Shown piece after piece: positions 1 through 11,490 of a DNA stretch of 64,000 nt. The DNA comes from Thinopyrum elongatum. Lineage: Eukaryota; Streptophyta; Magnoliopsida; Poales; Poaceae. The notes under the pieces were generated by a model, which worked only from the letters and a program-made list of their open reading frames with translations, had not been told where the DNA came from and searched no databases. The position numbers and the translations under genes are program-made. Every line of letters begins with the position of its first letter. Positions within the stretch are counted from its first letter, which is position 1. Where the stretch lies: contig CM022297.1 of NCBI GenBank assembly GCA_011799875.1, positions 535,465,479 to 535,529,478 of the forward strand, read 5' to 3'.

Positions 1-3
1 GAG

Positions 4-420
4 TTAAGGAGAAGGTGCGATGCGATGAGTGTACAACCTCTTTGGTGGCGCTAAGTAGGCCTCGGCTTCGTCCGAGGAGTCGGTGAGGATGCTGCGGTTC
101 CGGTGGAGCAGGTTAAGGCGGCGCTGTGGGGATGGAGCAGCCGCGATAGACAAGGCGATCATCGGAGCAGCTCCTTGGAGGTGGAAGACGGGGTGGCTGA
201 ACCGGTGGGACGACGAGATCGACGACGGATCCTCATCCGAGGTGGTGGATGAGGGACGTCGAGCTGTTGCGGTGGACGATGTCATCGGGAAAGAGGCTCC
301 GGCTGGGCAGCGGTTGGGTGGCAGACGGCGGAGGGTGGGGTTTCGCGGCTGGAGCAGAGAGGTTATGGCGGCCTGGGATTTCGAATGGCGAAAAGGAGGT
401 GACGTGAGGGGGGGAACCAT
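4..420 (-). other. GC-rich block, possible first exon of a minus-strand gene
   Basis: This GC-rich stretch at the left edge is open in two frames: minus strand 4-420 (138 codons) and plus strand 83-427. The minus frame starts at an ATG preceded by AT-richer sequence. It is rich in Ser, Pro and Arg with no domain I recognise. Grass genes often have GC-rich first coding exons, so a gene running off the left edge on the minus strand is possible. A GC-biased chance frame is equally likely. No splice site, signal peptide or homologous motif supports either reading. Confidence 0.15.
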
Positions 421-430
421 GACTTAGGGA

Positions 431-1440
431 CGCGCTTGTCCAAAATGTAGGGTGTGTTACAAAAGTACCCCCACCGATTTGAACTAGCGGCCCTTTCGGC
501 TCAGGCTTAGAAGGGGGATTTCCGTGTCGGGATTTGGCAGCTGGAGGGAGTTTTCACGCGCGTTGTAATTTCGGGATAGCAAGGCGCGGGTTGTGAAGGC
601 GCGAGTTTTGGGAGCACGATATCTGAATTTTCGGGATAACAAGGCGTGGGTTGAATTTTAGGGACAAGCCTAACGTGTAATAATGTACGTACCAAATCAA
701 TTCGCACTTCCCTCAACGAAAAAAAATTAAAAATAAAACTATTCGCACCACACAGAGAGAGAGAGAGTCTTGTCCCGTTTTACTGTACAAATGCTATTCA
801 AAGCTATGAATCCATGTTATGTCCAATTAATTTTTTCGCTGGTTGTATAATGCATGCAACCTACTCGTACGAACATTTTAGTGCATTCCAAATGTCTATA
901 CTACCATTGCAATTCGAACTAAATTTGAATTCGTTTCTCTATTTGAATAAGAATCTACAATCATGATTGTTGCCAAGTTAAACCATCATTCGTATATTAT
1001 CTTAACAACACACCACATGATAACTATAGATATAGATATGAACTATGTGTACTATATGAACAAAAATTCAAAATTTTGAATACACCTGATGTTGATTCCA
1101 AATAATAGTACATTTGATGTACTAACTAGATCTTCATAATCTAAACCATGTTTCATACGTACACTGTGTTTATCACACAAAGTATAGTGCCCCGCCCCCT
1201 ACATTATGACAAGTATTTAGCCCTGAGCTGCAAAAGCCACACATTATCACAAATTCAAATAAATGTTCTATATATTATATGTAGTATAACATGTTCATAA
1301 CCACACCATGCGTATCACCATTATATATATTCATGCATGCGTCGGTTTAAAACACTGTGATCTCTTGTTCAAATATCCAAATCCACTTTTTATAATGAAT
1401 TATGATCTCTGTTCATCTTTTACACCCACACAATCCTCTT
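431..1440. other. AT-rich intergenic DNA, no gene seen
   Basis: I see no coding signal in this stretch. It holds a short 60-bp-period direct repeat (see 571-655) and a (GA)n run near 751-766. The rest is AT-rich sequence with stops in all frames. Confidence 0.6.
571..655. repeat. 60-bp-period short direct repeat
   Basis: The motif tcgggatagcaaggcgcggg at 571 recurs 60 bases later as tcgggataacaaggcgtggg at 631. The two copies differ at two positions in that window, and both differences are C/T or G/A changes. Confidence 0.6.
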
Positions 1441-2720
1441 CTCTTTGTAGCTAGCGCTATCTTCCTCTCGTGCATGCACATGCCCGCCCCCTCTCACCCT
1501 CCCTCAGCGTCCCCTCCATCATGCACATTCGTTAATCCTCTTTAGGTCGTTCACCCACGGTGTGTGTAGGCCCCCCGGCTCCTTCTTTCCGGCACACACC
1601 GGTCGATATACCTCTCTAGCCAAGTGTGCCTACCACAAACACACGCTTTCCCTCTTCTCTTCTCACCGTACATGCCCCCTATGTCCAATACAGTTCCATG
1701 CACGTGCACACTCTCACCCCTCTTTTCATCGATCTCATACTCACATCACTCCTCCGCCCTTGATATACTAGGCCTCTCGCACCACCTCCTAGCCGCATCC
1801 CTCTCTCCCTGTCTGTCTCTCTGGACCTTATTTGCTTCTAACACATGCATGCATGTATACCTACCGATCTCCCTACATATAGCTAGGTCGACTATAAGTC
1901 TTTTTCCCCATGCACCGATCGACGTACCTCACTAGTTATGTCTCTCCCTTTCTCCGACACACGGCGATTGATCTTCCTATGTAGTTACGTATGCTTACCA
2001 CAACCATATCATCCCCCCTCATCATCCTTGCATACCTCCCGACCCGTCTCTCACACGCACATGCACAAACAGGCAGACATCCCCTCTCTTATTGATATTG
2101 CAGTTGTACCCTTCGTTTGTCTAGCAGGCCTCTCCCACCATTTGTGAGAAGCAACTCCACCACGAACCCTCCGACACTCTACCTTTGTCTATCTCCCAAC
2201 CTTATTCCTCTGCTACACATATGGATGGATGCCGATCGATCTCCGCCAATACATAGCTAGGTCTCTCTCCTTCTCCACACATATACCAGTCGATCTACCT
2301 CTCTATAGTTAGGTCTCTGCCCCCTCCCCCCCCACACACACTGATAGTTGAACATTGTAGGTCAGTATCGATGCCACAAAGACAAACTACACCTCTGCCC
2401 TCTCACATTCCAGTAGGCCAGCCGCCCTGTATCTTTGACGTGGGCAAACACAAATTCGATGGCACTCTTTATCGATCGCGCACCCACACACTTCATCCCT
2501 GTTTTCGATTCTATCGATATCTCACGCCGATGATCCCTCCACTCACTTCTCGTGGATCGCTCCCTCTATATATGATATATCCATGACTCTGTTTCACACA
2601 CATTGCATATGTTACATTTTTTTGTTTGAGATATCATCGACACATTGCCTCTGTTTCACACAAACCCTCTCTCACACCCACCCACGTACGTACCTACACA
2701 TAAAGAAGAGGTGCACGCAC
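1440..2720. repeat. Pyrimidine-rich low-complexity block with diverged repeats
   Basis: The plus strand is strongly biased to C and T and rich in CACACA and CTCTCC. A diverged phrase recurs: a CGATC step, then ACCTC, a TAGCTAGGTC-like step, then TCTCTCC, for example near 1605, 1865, 1915, 2235 and 2290. The short open frames across it are products of the base bias. I see no protein motif. It may be a degenerate minisatellite-like region or the pyrimidine-rich flank of an old element. Confidence 0.5.
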
Positions 2721-4420
2721 GACGCACGTACTCACGTCTCGTTCCCGGCCACACCCGCGCGGGTACACGGTGGAGCTCATTTCTGTATGAAAAGGCAGCC
2801 CATGTGATAATTTGACGCGTGTAGCGGTTGTTTACTCGAAGGAGGGTCGTGTACCACGCGTACACGGAACAAAGTTCGACTTGACGCATTAGTATTAAAT
2901 AAAGTTATATTCCTCAATGGCACGTACAATATATAAAATGATTGTCATCGAGAAAAAAGAAATCTGCTCCACTATATACAATGGAGCCTGCCTGCCGGGG
3001 TTTGTCTCTCGTCACATGATATCAGACAAGGCAGCGGTGGCCTCTCTCTCTCACCGTTGGTCACTAATCTGGCCGCATCCCATCCGCCGGCGGAAAGGGA
3101 GGATGTGCATCGTTTCTCCGTTCGACGGCGTCGAGGCAGCACGTCCTGATCTGCAGTACCCGCTGTTATCTCTGAGCAAGCTCCGGCACGGCAGGGCCTT
3201 CGCCACTTGCTCGCTGCCGCAGTATGGGCAGATCCCATCCGCCGCCGCCCTCCTAGTTACATCCCGATGACCCTCAGGTACAGCTTCCTTCGGCCTTGCT
3301 CCACTGCCCATCTTCCCATGTTGCTGTATGTGGAAAATCCTGCATGTGGATCTTCTTTAGTTCTTTGCTTAAAACGTATCTCAGCCGGCGTACTTTCCAT
3401 CTTGCAATCTCGTCCTCAAACCGTTTTTGATAAACCAGCATGCTGCTATCTTTCCCTTATGACATGGAATATGCTTATTTTTTGTCGGCGTATGTGTCTT
3501 CAACTGTTATTGGGTAGTAATTGTTTCCTTTCTACCTCTTTTTGCAAACAGGGCTATCCATTTCACCTCGTTGCTATTGCGACCTTTTGGTGAATTGCAC
3601 AAATCAATTTTTTCTTAAGAGTGTTTTGTGCAGTTCCGCCAAAATGTCACACGGGCAATGTTTTTACATTTCTATGGGACTACAGAAAGGGAGATTGGTT
3701 TTGCTATCCTCCTCATCCAACTCCGTGCCTAATCTTCTCCAACAAGTAGTTAGTCCTAAAGAGAGATCACAGAGGTGATCGGCTTCTATTTGTGTGTGTT
3801 ATGTTTCATCATCTAGTTCCACTATTATTGTAATCACACTGACTGAATATCTATGCAAACAGGGATGATCAGCTCAATTTTAGTGGAACTGCACAAAATG
3901 ATCAGATTGTGATGTCCTCCATACACCTCTTTCTTGGCTACAGAGCTGCATGAAACTAGCTGCCAACCAATGAACACTATGCCCAGGAAATGGAGCCATG
4001 CCTACGAACAGCATCGTTCAGTTATATATTTTCTTTATTTGTACACCTTCTCACAACTTTGTCTTCAGTTGTGATGTGAATATTGGCTCCGATCTGCGAA
4101 CCATTGAGATGCATTAGCAGCCATGGTAGTTTCATTTGTATTTGATGGAATGTTGTAACGAGACAATCTTGAGGCAAGATGACACATGAATCCTAAGTTG
4201 AAACCTTTTTTTTATGCGGGAACCAAAGTTGAAATCTTCATAGCATTACAGTACAATTTCATTATGTTGGAAAATTATGCGTACATATAAACAAATCTTG
4301 AAAGATTGATAGCAATGCCAGAAACAATTAAAGTTCGTTTTGCCGACATGTGGGACATCCTTCATCCAGCTCCACCTGCCATGCAGCAATATTGAGTGCA
4401 TAACTGCAGGGGAGATTCAC
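2690..4420. repeat. Dispersed segment, copy A (unidentified)
   Basis: Parts of this stretch recur elsewhere in the window in a similar order. 2745-2960 matches 17768-17960 around gcgcgggtacacggtg. 3545-3605 and 3860-3900 share the gcaaacaggg and gtggaactgcacaaaa phrases with 24404-24480. 3946-4075 resembles 25170-25290 around gcccaggaaat and tgtacaccttctca. 4330-4385 matches 17574-17612 and 20892-20935 around gtgggacatcc. A GC-richer island at 2985-3290 lies inside. One plus-strand frame there has a stretch vaguely like an F-box core (SLSHRW then W), too weak to call. The origin could be an unclassified transposon or a duplicated transcription unit. Confidence 0.5.
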
Positions 4421-4790
4421 CCCGGTCGTTGCGCCGCAGTAATAATGACTAGTGAGTAGTCAAATCACAGAGCCCCACCTTCGCCACAGTAAGTTGCTCG
4501 GACGAAGCAACCATCATTTCTCTCTTCGTTGAATCCGCTGGTACTCCAATATTTCGAGAGTAATAAGTTGCTCAGGCGAAGCAACCATCACTTCACCTTT
4601 TCCACAGTAAGTACTACGTCCTTTTTTTATTCTAGAAACCAGCACACGCGAATATTGGATGGTAGCAGCACATCATCAAGTGTACTAGCACTACTCAATT
4701 GAAAAATCGAAACCAACCAATGAACTACTAGATGGTGAGTGTCTGCTAGTATCATGTATATAGGGCTTAATGCGTTTTCCGAGACTAACT
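4421..4790. other. Intergenic DNA, nothing recognised
   Basis: No open frame of interest is present. The phrase ttgctcggacgaagcaaccatca at about 4496 recurs in modified form at 4566, giving a short local repeat of about 70 bases. Confidence 0.5.
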
Positions 4791-5092
4791 TTGGCCTTGT
4801 TTGGATCAATGGGTTAGAGTTAGTTTGAGCTAGTTGGGGCTCAAATAGCCCTAAAATATCCAAACATGAGGGCTAGATTGGAGCAAGTTGCACCTAACCC
4901 ACCAAAAAAAACTATCCCACCCAAGAGGTGCTAATTGGAGCTAGTTCTCATGGGGCCCACTAAAAAATCACTTTTCTCTCTCTATCCCGCCAGCCAAGTG
5001 GTGCTAATTGGAGCTAGTTCTTGTGTGGCCCACTGAAAAATCACTTTTCTCTCTCCATCAAGTGCATTTATTGTCAATCTAACCCTGTCATC
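4790..5092. mobile_element. Truncated DNA-transposon or MITE-like sequence
   Basis: The sequence starting ggccttgtttggatcaatgg resembles the common grass DNA-element terminus that begins with GGCCTTGTTTGG. It is followed by internally repetitive sequence rich in GGAGCTAGTT. It stops abruptly at 5092, where the 4 kb LTR begins, so the element appears to have been split or truncated there. No matching right end was found after 9451. The superfamily cannot be assigned. Confidence 0.35.
4925..5066. repeat. 73-bp tandem duplication
   Basis: Two adjacent units share ctaattggagctagttct, a GGCCCACT step and aatcacttttctctct. The first copy of the motif begins at 4931 and the second at 5004, a period of 73 bases. 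The copies differ by a few substitutions. Confidence 0.8.
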
Positions 5093-6384
5093 TGTAACAC
5101 CCCAAAATTTTGGTTTGATTTTTTTTACCAAATTCTTTATTCGATTTAAAGGAGGTTATTTGAATTTTTCTAAAGAGGGACTCCCCTTCTCAAATCCTTT
5201 TTATGACAAATCTTTTATGAGTCCTTCTCGATCTTGATTCTGGTCTTGAGGGTTTTTCAACATGTGTTGGTTCAACACAAATACTCTTGGGTTGTTTTAC
5301 TATTTCTTTTATTAAAAAGAATTCCTATAATTTTTGGATTTATCTTTCCCTATTCAAAAATACTCTCTTGCCATGGCCTATGTTGTAAATTTTCTTCCTA
5401 AACCCTCCTCCCTGCTTTGGGTCAAGCCAAGCATCCAATTCCAGCAAGTTTCAACCTCTTTTAGATTTTATTTCTATTTATTTCATCATCAAATCATTTT
5501 CTGCCATTTATTTTGGACTCTTGGGATTTACAAAGGAAGTACCAGATTCCTTGAGCTTTTAATTCCAAGTAAATTACCCTAGCTACTCCTTGGTACCCTC
5601 AACCTAGATCCATCAAGAGCTGCTGGTCCACAGTTCAAATTTTTTAAAATTTGCTTACTGCAAGTTTGGACCAGATTTGCTATTTTTGGTGAAATTCATT
5701 CTTTTCCCTTTCTAAAAATTCTAAGAAAATTTAGGGAGCCTCTGGATGCATCAAGAGGTCACCCCTCCAAGTTTCAGCTCCAGAAAATTTTTCCACGTGC
5801 GTCAAACATTTCATCGAGCAGGTGGCATGCACTGTTTCGGTCAAATTCAGAGATTCAGTGTTAAAGTTCAGAGTTTCAGTGTCGTTTTCGTCAGTCGCCA
5901 GTGACAATCTCGCCAGTGCTCACCTTGGCTCGTTGCTCACTGCTCCTCCTTCTTATCCAGAGCGCTGCATGGTCGGTTGGCTTCTTCCTCGCGTCGGCGG
6001 TGAGCTGGCAGGGGTGCATCGCCCCCGTGAGCGGCGGCAGCGACGCTCGCTGCGGCCGCCAGAGAAGCTCAGCGAGGAATGGCGCCGCCCAGCACCGCCC
6101 TCACCACAAGGAGCCTCCGTGTGGCCGTCCTCTTCTCTGTGCGTGCTGCAGAACCGTCACCGTGGCCTGAGAAGCGCAGAGCGCGCTCTCTACCGCCGAC
6201 GTGCCCGTGAGCACCGTTCCGTCAAGACCGTGAGTGCAGGCCAACTTTGATCAAGCTTATCTCAAGAATAGAACCAGTGGACCAATCCGAAGCTGCCCAG
6301 TCGCCTTAACCTCCCGTCAAACCTCTGCCTCGCTGTAATTGCTCGCCGGAGGAATCCCGCTTTCGGCAACCGCCTCGGGCCGGC

Positions 6385-6393
6385 TATAAATAG
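6385..6393 (+). promoter_or_regulatory. TATA box of the 4 kb LTR
   Basis: The motif tataaatag lies in a GC-rich context about 1.3 kb into the LTR. It is a plausible Pol II core promoter that would start transcripts near 6415-6425. The position is read from sequence; activity is unknown. Confidence 0.5.
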
Positions 6394-8150
6394 AGGCCCC
6401 GAGCCACCCATCGACCCAGCACCTCTCCACCTCTCCTCAGAACCACGCTCCACCCCTCAGAGGGCCTCGGGAGGGTCTTCTCCCTCAGCTCCGGCCGCCT
6501 CGATCCGCTTCGGGCGCCAGCATGATTTGCTTTGGTTACTCCATCTCCTCAGCCCAAATTTGGTCAGCAACCTCGTAGTCCACCACCTCTTCTAACCCGA
6601 GCCTCAATTTGGCGTCTGCAGCTCTCCTCGGCGAGATGCCTCATCACCCGACGCCGCCGTCCGCCGAAGAGGAAGTGGCCATTGATGTGGTGCTCCCCGA
6701 CGCCTCCTTCCACCACCCACCGACGCGGAATTGTCCCGTGAGTGCAACCATACTCTTGCCCTCCTCTGGATCGCCATCGATCGCCGCCGGCGATCATCGT
6801 TTGCTTCTGTCGCCGGTGGGATTTTTAAACCTGACATGCGGGACCCCCTCGTCAACCTCTACTCTTCTTCTTCAAACCGTTTTTTGAAGACGCCTTCGGG
6901 CAGAATACGTTTTCTCTTTGGTTTGGCATATTTCTATCCGAGACGTTTTCTGTTTATTCAAACTAGCCCCTGGATAATTTTCTGTTTATAACAGATTAGT
7001 CCCTGGACTAAAACCCTTATAACTTTTAAACAAAAGATGATTTTGAGTTGATTCTTTTTCTGTCATCTCTATTTTTCTGTCTAGTTTTTTATCATATTTA
7101 TTTGAAAAATATTTGGAACTATTTTTGTGCACGCACGGTATTTACGTTAGAATTCGATATTTTTATGTAACGTAGATACCGAAGGAGGTGACGGTGCCGC
7201 CAACTTCGTCGAGCTAGACTCCGACTGCTCCGAACCAGGCAAGCATGTTTGAACCTTTGATATGATGAGTGTCTTTCATGTTTGCTTGAGTGGTTTTCTC
7301 ATGGCATGTTTATATAAGCATTTGTTGAATGTTATATTTCATGCAAGGTAAGTTGCAAGTGAGCTACAAAACTTGATGTGATCATAAGATGGTGAAACAA
7401 CCTAATCATGTGGTGGCATGATAGGTTGCAAGCTGGTATTGTTGGAGCATGCCAGTTCTAAATCAAACTGTTTAACTCCAGAGTTGACGTGGATCGAGTC
7501 TTGTTCCCGTTCGCCTTCTTTTCGTACTGCCACATGTTTTCTGCAAAGAATGCGGTTTAGTAAGTTGCAAACCTCTTTCCATGTACACACCAAATAGAGG
7601 GGCCGTGATGAGGGTTCTATGGCCCTGGATTAAAGCCCGACATCCGGTCAGGGGGCATGGGTATTTCCGGTTGGGACCGAGAGGGGGGGGCACCCCTTAG
7701 AGCGCGTGACATAAATTTGATCCCATGCTATTCGAGGTGTTGGCCTCCCCGTCTTAGAGTTTTTCCTGAACACTGCCTAGGGTGATTCCTGGCATCGGGA
7801 TGTTGAATGGGTGTGTACTGGATTGATGTGTTTTCTTCTAAAATACCGTAGACGGAACTAGTCCTTGTGGCTACTGAAATCCGTTGGCTGTGGGTAAAGA
7901 GTACAAACTCTGCAGAGTCAAAACCATTCGAGTAACCAAGTCCTCGGTCAAGGACGTTGGTTGACCGATCAAGTGTCAGTCTCAGTGTCAGTCCCAGTAT
8001 CAGTCTCTGGAGAACAAACTTGTTATCTGACAGTGGTAAAACCGGCTGAATGTTATTCCTGTGGATGGACTAACCTGTTTACTATTATGTACCGAGTATT
8101 CCTTAGGATGGAGCTAGCCCCATGGACTACTCGAATTCGAATGATGAAAT

Positions 8151-8525
8151 ATAAGCCCTTTGTGTGACGTCGCTCAGACGTCCGACTGTGGCATTCTTGT
8201 GATTTACTTTTGATATAAGCCCTTTATGTGATGTCGCTCAGACGTCCGACTGTGGCATTCTTGTTATTTACTTTTGACATAAGCCCTTTATGTGATGTCG
8301 CTCAGACGTCCGACTATGGCATTCTGTTTATTTACTTTCATTATAAGCCCTTTTCGAGATGTCGCATTCAGACGTCCGACTGTGGCACGTACTGTCATTT
8401 ACTTTTCAGTATAAGCCCTTTATGTGGTGTCGCCCTGATGCCCGACTACGGCATGTTATTTATTTTTACCTTTTGAGGCGTCGCTTCAGACACCCGATCG
8501 GTCTTCTGCTATTTTATTGGGATTT
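8151..8525 (+). repeat. 64-bp tandem array, about six units, within the LTR
   Basis: The unit begins ataagccctt, contains a GTCGCTCAGACGTCCGACT core and a GGCATTCT step, and ends in a TTTACTTTT run. Unit starts fall at 8151, 8215, 8279, 8343 and 8411, giving periods of 64, 64, 64 and 68. A degenerate sixth unit and a partial seventh follow up to about 8525. Outer units are more diverged than inner ones, as is usual for arrays made by unequal exchange. Confidence 0.9.
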
Positions 8526-9155
8526 CGGGAGGACTACCGCCTGACTTCCTTTTTATTTATCTTGCAGTGCTAATTTATTACCTGAGAGTGAATTACTAAT
8601 CTGCTCATGTGCATCATGGTTGCATTTATTATATCTCATGTCCAGACTGTCTTGCGAGTACATTCAAAGTACTCACCTGGCTTGTTGATTTGGCCAGATG
8701 TTGATGAAGGCGATCTTATGGATGAAGAGTATGATAGCGAGTCTTACGCCTAGAGGAGTCCCAGTCAGTCCCTCACGATCCTGGAGTTGGTCACTTGTTT
8801 TATATACGCTTCCGCTACCCTAATAAAAATCATCGAGCCTCACTCCGGCGCTTGATGAGTTGTAAGATTTTGGAGTCATGTCACCCACTTCACTGTGACA
8901 TATCCACCACCACTTTTATTGCGAGTCAGTAGTTATGCCACCATACCCTTTGTGTCATATCCTCCTTTATGTGTAATATTGGCATGCTTGTAATAAATTG
9001 TTGAGCAACCTCAGCTCAACCCTGTATAATATTTAGTACTACTGGATTTCTGTATCAAGGATTTGTCTTCCAGTAAGAAGGATTTTTCTGTACTGGTCTG
9101 ACGAAAGGGGCGATTTTTCAATAAATGTTTGTTGAAAAACCGGTCCTGACAACCT

Positions 9156-9173
9156 TGGTACCAGAGCCAGGCT
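9156..9173 (+). other. Primer-binding site, tRNA-Met type
   Basis: The sequence tggtaccagagccaggct follows the LTR end after a four-base spacer. It differs by one base from the common TGGTATCAGAGC start of plant gypsy primer-binding sites. It fixes the LTR boundary at 9151 and the element orientation as plus. Confidence 0.6.
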
Positions 9174-9210
9174 GACTGTAGGAAGCCACTAGGTGTGGAG
9201 TACTACAGTA

Positions 9211-9445
9211 CTACCTCCGTCCTTGTTTATTGGTCCCCATTGTATATTGTGTCAAATTTTGACTATAGATTGAACGAACAAAACGTTCATGCATGTTACC
9301 GAAAATTATATCATTGAAAACTATGTTCAAATACGAATCCAACGATATAATATTTGTTGACATGCATTAACATTTTGTTAGCTAAATCTTTGGTCAAAAT
9401 TTGGCACAAACTACAAAGGTGACGTATAAACCAGGACGGAGGTAG
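9211..9445. mobile_element. Stowaway-type MITE (Tc1/mariner)
   Basis: The 235-bp element has terminal inverted repeats ctacctccgtcc and ggacggaggtag and is flanked by TA on both sides (9209-9210 and 9446-9447), the Stowaway signature. The interior repeats the same inverted pattern: caaattttgac near the left end and aaaatttggcaca near the right end. Relatives with the same termini lie at 52073-52324 and 55507-55738. It is non-coding and would be mobilised by a mariner-type transposase in trans. Confidence 0.9.
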
Positions 9446-9891
9446 TACTAAACAAGAATGTTTTAAATGCATTGGTTAATTATATCTTAGTTATGGCACT
9501 TAACAATTTAATGCACAAAACAAGAACGGTTGACGGGATTAGCAGAAAGCAAAGCGCCTTTTTAGCGGGGATTTTCATCATTCTATGAAGGTGCAAAACC
9601 AAGTGTTACTACTACACCAAACAAGTTCAAAATGAGAAACTGGACCCACTCATGGCACGGCACGCCTGTCTTGTTTGGTCCGTCGGTCAAAGCGCTTCCT
9701 CTTCTTGGCATAACAATAGAGTACAGTAATTGTTTTAGAATGCTCTTGGCATGTCGCTAACATGTGGGAGAGAGACGAGGAGCGAGAAGCGATACGGGCT
9801 GGTGGATTACTAGATCTAGGTGTCGCACGGAGGCCAAGAAATATGCTGATAGCGTGGGTGGGCCATGTATGATGTAACTACACTGGGCTGC
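9446..9891. other. Intergenic DNA with a segment repeated near 19530
   Basis: No gene is seen. 9775-9875 (gcgagaagcgatacgggctg and what follows) recurs at 19534-19640 with small differences. The last five bases, gctgc, are the left target-site duplication of the retrotransposon that starts at 9892. Confidence 0.6.
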
Positions 9892-10484
9892 TGATACGTC
9901 TCCAACGTATCTATAATTTTTGATTGTTCCATGCTATTATATTATCTGTTTTGGATGTTTTATATGCATTTATATGCTATTTTATATGATTTTTGTGACT
10001 AACCTATTAACCTAGAGCCCAGTGCCAGTTTCTGTTTTTCCTTGTTTTTGAGTTTTACAGAAAAGGAATACCAAACGGAGTCCAAACGAGCTGAAACTTT
10101 ACGGTGATTTTTTATGGACCAGAAGAAGCCCTCCAAGCAAAAGAGTTGGGCCAGAGGAGCCACGAGGCATCCACAAGGGTGGAGGGCACGCCCACCCCCT
10201 AGGGCGCGCCCCCTACCTTGTCGCTGACACGTGGACCCCCTTGACGTGAAACCGACAGCAAAAATTCCTATAAATCCAGAAACCCGTGAAAAGAAGCCTA
10301 GATCGGGAGTTCCGCTGCCGCAAGCCTCTGTAGCCACAAAAAACCAATCAGGAGCCCGTTCCGGCACCCTGCCAGAGGGGGAAACCATCACCGGTGGCCA
10401 TCTTCATCATCCCGGCGATCTCCATGATGAGGAGGGAGTAGTTCACCCTCGGGGCTGAGGGTATGTACCAGTAGCTATGTGTTT

Positions 10485-10525
<41 letters not shown>

Positions 10526-11302
10526 TTCTTGATTTGGCACGATCTTGATGTACCGCGAGCTTTGTTATTATAGTTGGATCATATGGTGTTTCTCCCCCTC
10601 TACCTTCTTGTGATGAATTGAGTCTTGCTCTTTGAGGTTTCGTTATGTTGGATTGAGTATTGGATTTGAGAACACTTGATGTATGTCTTGCGATGGGATA
10701 TCTGTGGTGACAATGGGATGTTCTATTGATTCACTTGATGTATGTTTTGGCACTCAACTCGCGGATTCCCGAGGTGACATTGGGGTAATCTATGCATAGG
10801 GGTTGATGCACGTTTTCGTCCAATGTTCTCCGATAGAAACTTTGGAGTGATTCTTTGTTGCACGTTGAGGGATTGTTATGTGATCTAATTATGTTATCAT
10901 TGTTGAGAGAACTTGCACTAGTGAAAGTATGAACCCTAGGCCTTGTTTCCAAGCATTGCAATACTGTTTTCGCTCACTTTTGTTACTTGCTACCTTGCTG
11001 TTTTTATATTTTCAGATTACAAAAACCTATTTCTACCATCCATATTACACTTGTATCACCATCTCTTTGCCGAACTAGTGCACCTATACAATTTACCATT
11101 GTATTGGGTGTGTTGGGGACACAAGAGACTCTTTGTTATTTGGTTGAAGGGTTGTTTGAGAGAGACCATCTTCATCCTACGCCTCCCACGGATTGATAAA
11201 CCTTAGGTCATCCACTTGAGGGAAATTTGCTACTGTCCTACAAAACTCTGCACTTGGAGGCCCAACAACGTCTACAAGGATAAGGTTGCGTAGTAGACAT
11301 CA
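9892..11302 (+). repeat. 5' LTR of the non-autonomous element
   Basis: The LTR is 1411 bp with TGATACG...GACATCA ends. It contains a TATA-like tataaatcc at 10269 and a (TC)18 run at 10487-10522. The 3' LTR has only (TC)10 at the equivalent site, which explains most of the length difference between the two copies. Confidence 0.9.
10269..10275 (+). promoter_or_regulatory. LTR TATA-like box
   Basis: The motif cctataaatccag sits mid-LTR and is conserved at 16408 in the 3' LTR. It is the only good TATA candidate in the LTR and would place transcription start about 30 bases downstream. Confidence 0.4.
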
Positions 11303-11312
11303 AGCTCTTTTC

Positions 11313-11392
11313 TGGCGCCGTTGCCGGGGAGGCTAGGTAAGCGGCACTCACATCCCGTCAACGAAGCTCTTTTCTGGCGCCGTTGCCGGGGA
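11313..11392 (+). repeat. Duplicated primer-binding site (tRNA-Asp type)
   Basis: The 18-mer tggcgccgttgccgggga at 11313-11330 matches the complement of the 3' end of plant tRNA-Asp. An identical copy lies at 11375-11392. Both sit in a shared aagctcttttctggcgcc context, giving a tandem period of 62 bp. The first copy lies about 10 bases after the LTR, the normal place for minus-strand priming. The second would prime downstream of it. Confidence 0.85.
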
Positions 11393-11490
11393 GGTGAGTA
11401 TTTGAAGGTATATCTTTAGATCTTGTAAATGAATCTTTTAGTTTCTTGTTTTATCACTAGTTTAGTCTATAAAAGAAAACTACAAAAAAA

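Larger units (their letters stand above)
5093..9151 (+). mobile_element. 4.06 kb LTR of a gypsy (chromovirus-like) element, body missing
   Basis: The stretch begins tgtaacaccccaaaatttt and ends ccggtcctgaca, so it has TG...CA ends. It is followed five bases later by tggtaccagagcc, which resembles the tRNA-Met-type primer-binding site (usually TGGTATCAGAGC). TGTAACACCC starts with this type of binding site are typical of Tekay/Del chromoviruses; the lineage is inferred from that alone. No gag-pol follows: retroelement sequence stops by about 9210 at a MITE. Inside lie a TATA box near 6385, a GC-rich stretch at 5820-6800 and a 64-bp tandem array at 8151-8525. The frames within it are LTR-internal and carry no protein motif. 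It is either a truncated 5' end or a solo LTR with its leader. Confidence 0.65.

Noticed and set aside
1562..2807. Series of short plus-strand open frames rich in His, Ser, Pro and Thr
   Set aside because: They follow directly from the CA- and CT-rich base composition, overlap in several frames and show no domain or splice context.
2917..3270. Possible F-box remnant in copy A (a SLSHRW then W pattern)
   Set aside because: Only a handful of residues fit. The preceding LP motif and following repeats are missing, so it does not meet the level of the F-box gene at 26040.
5822..6887. GC-rich open frames (up to 142 codons) inside the 4 kb LTR
   Set aside because: They lie around the LTR TATA box, overlap on both strands and lack motifs. 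They are better explained as LTR leader sequence than as genes.
10231..10458. Open frame repeated at 16370-16597
   Set aside because: It lies in the LTR and is repeated only because the LTR is. No protein motif is present.
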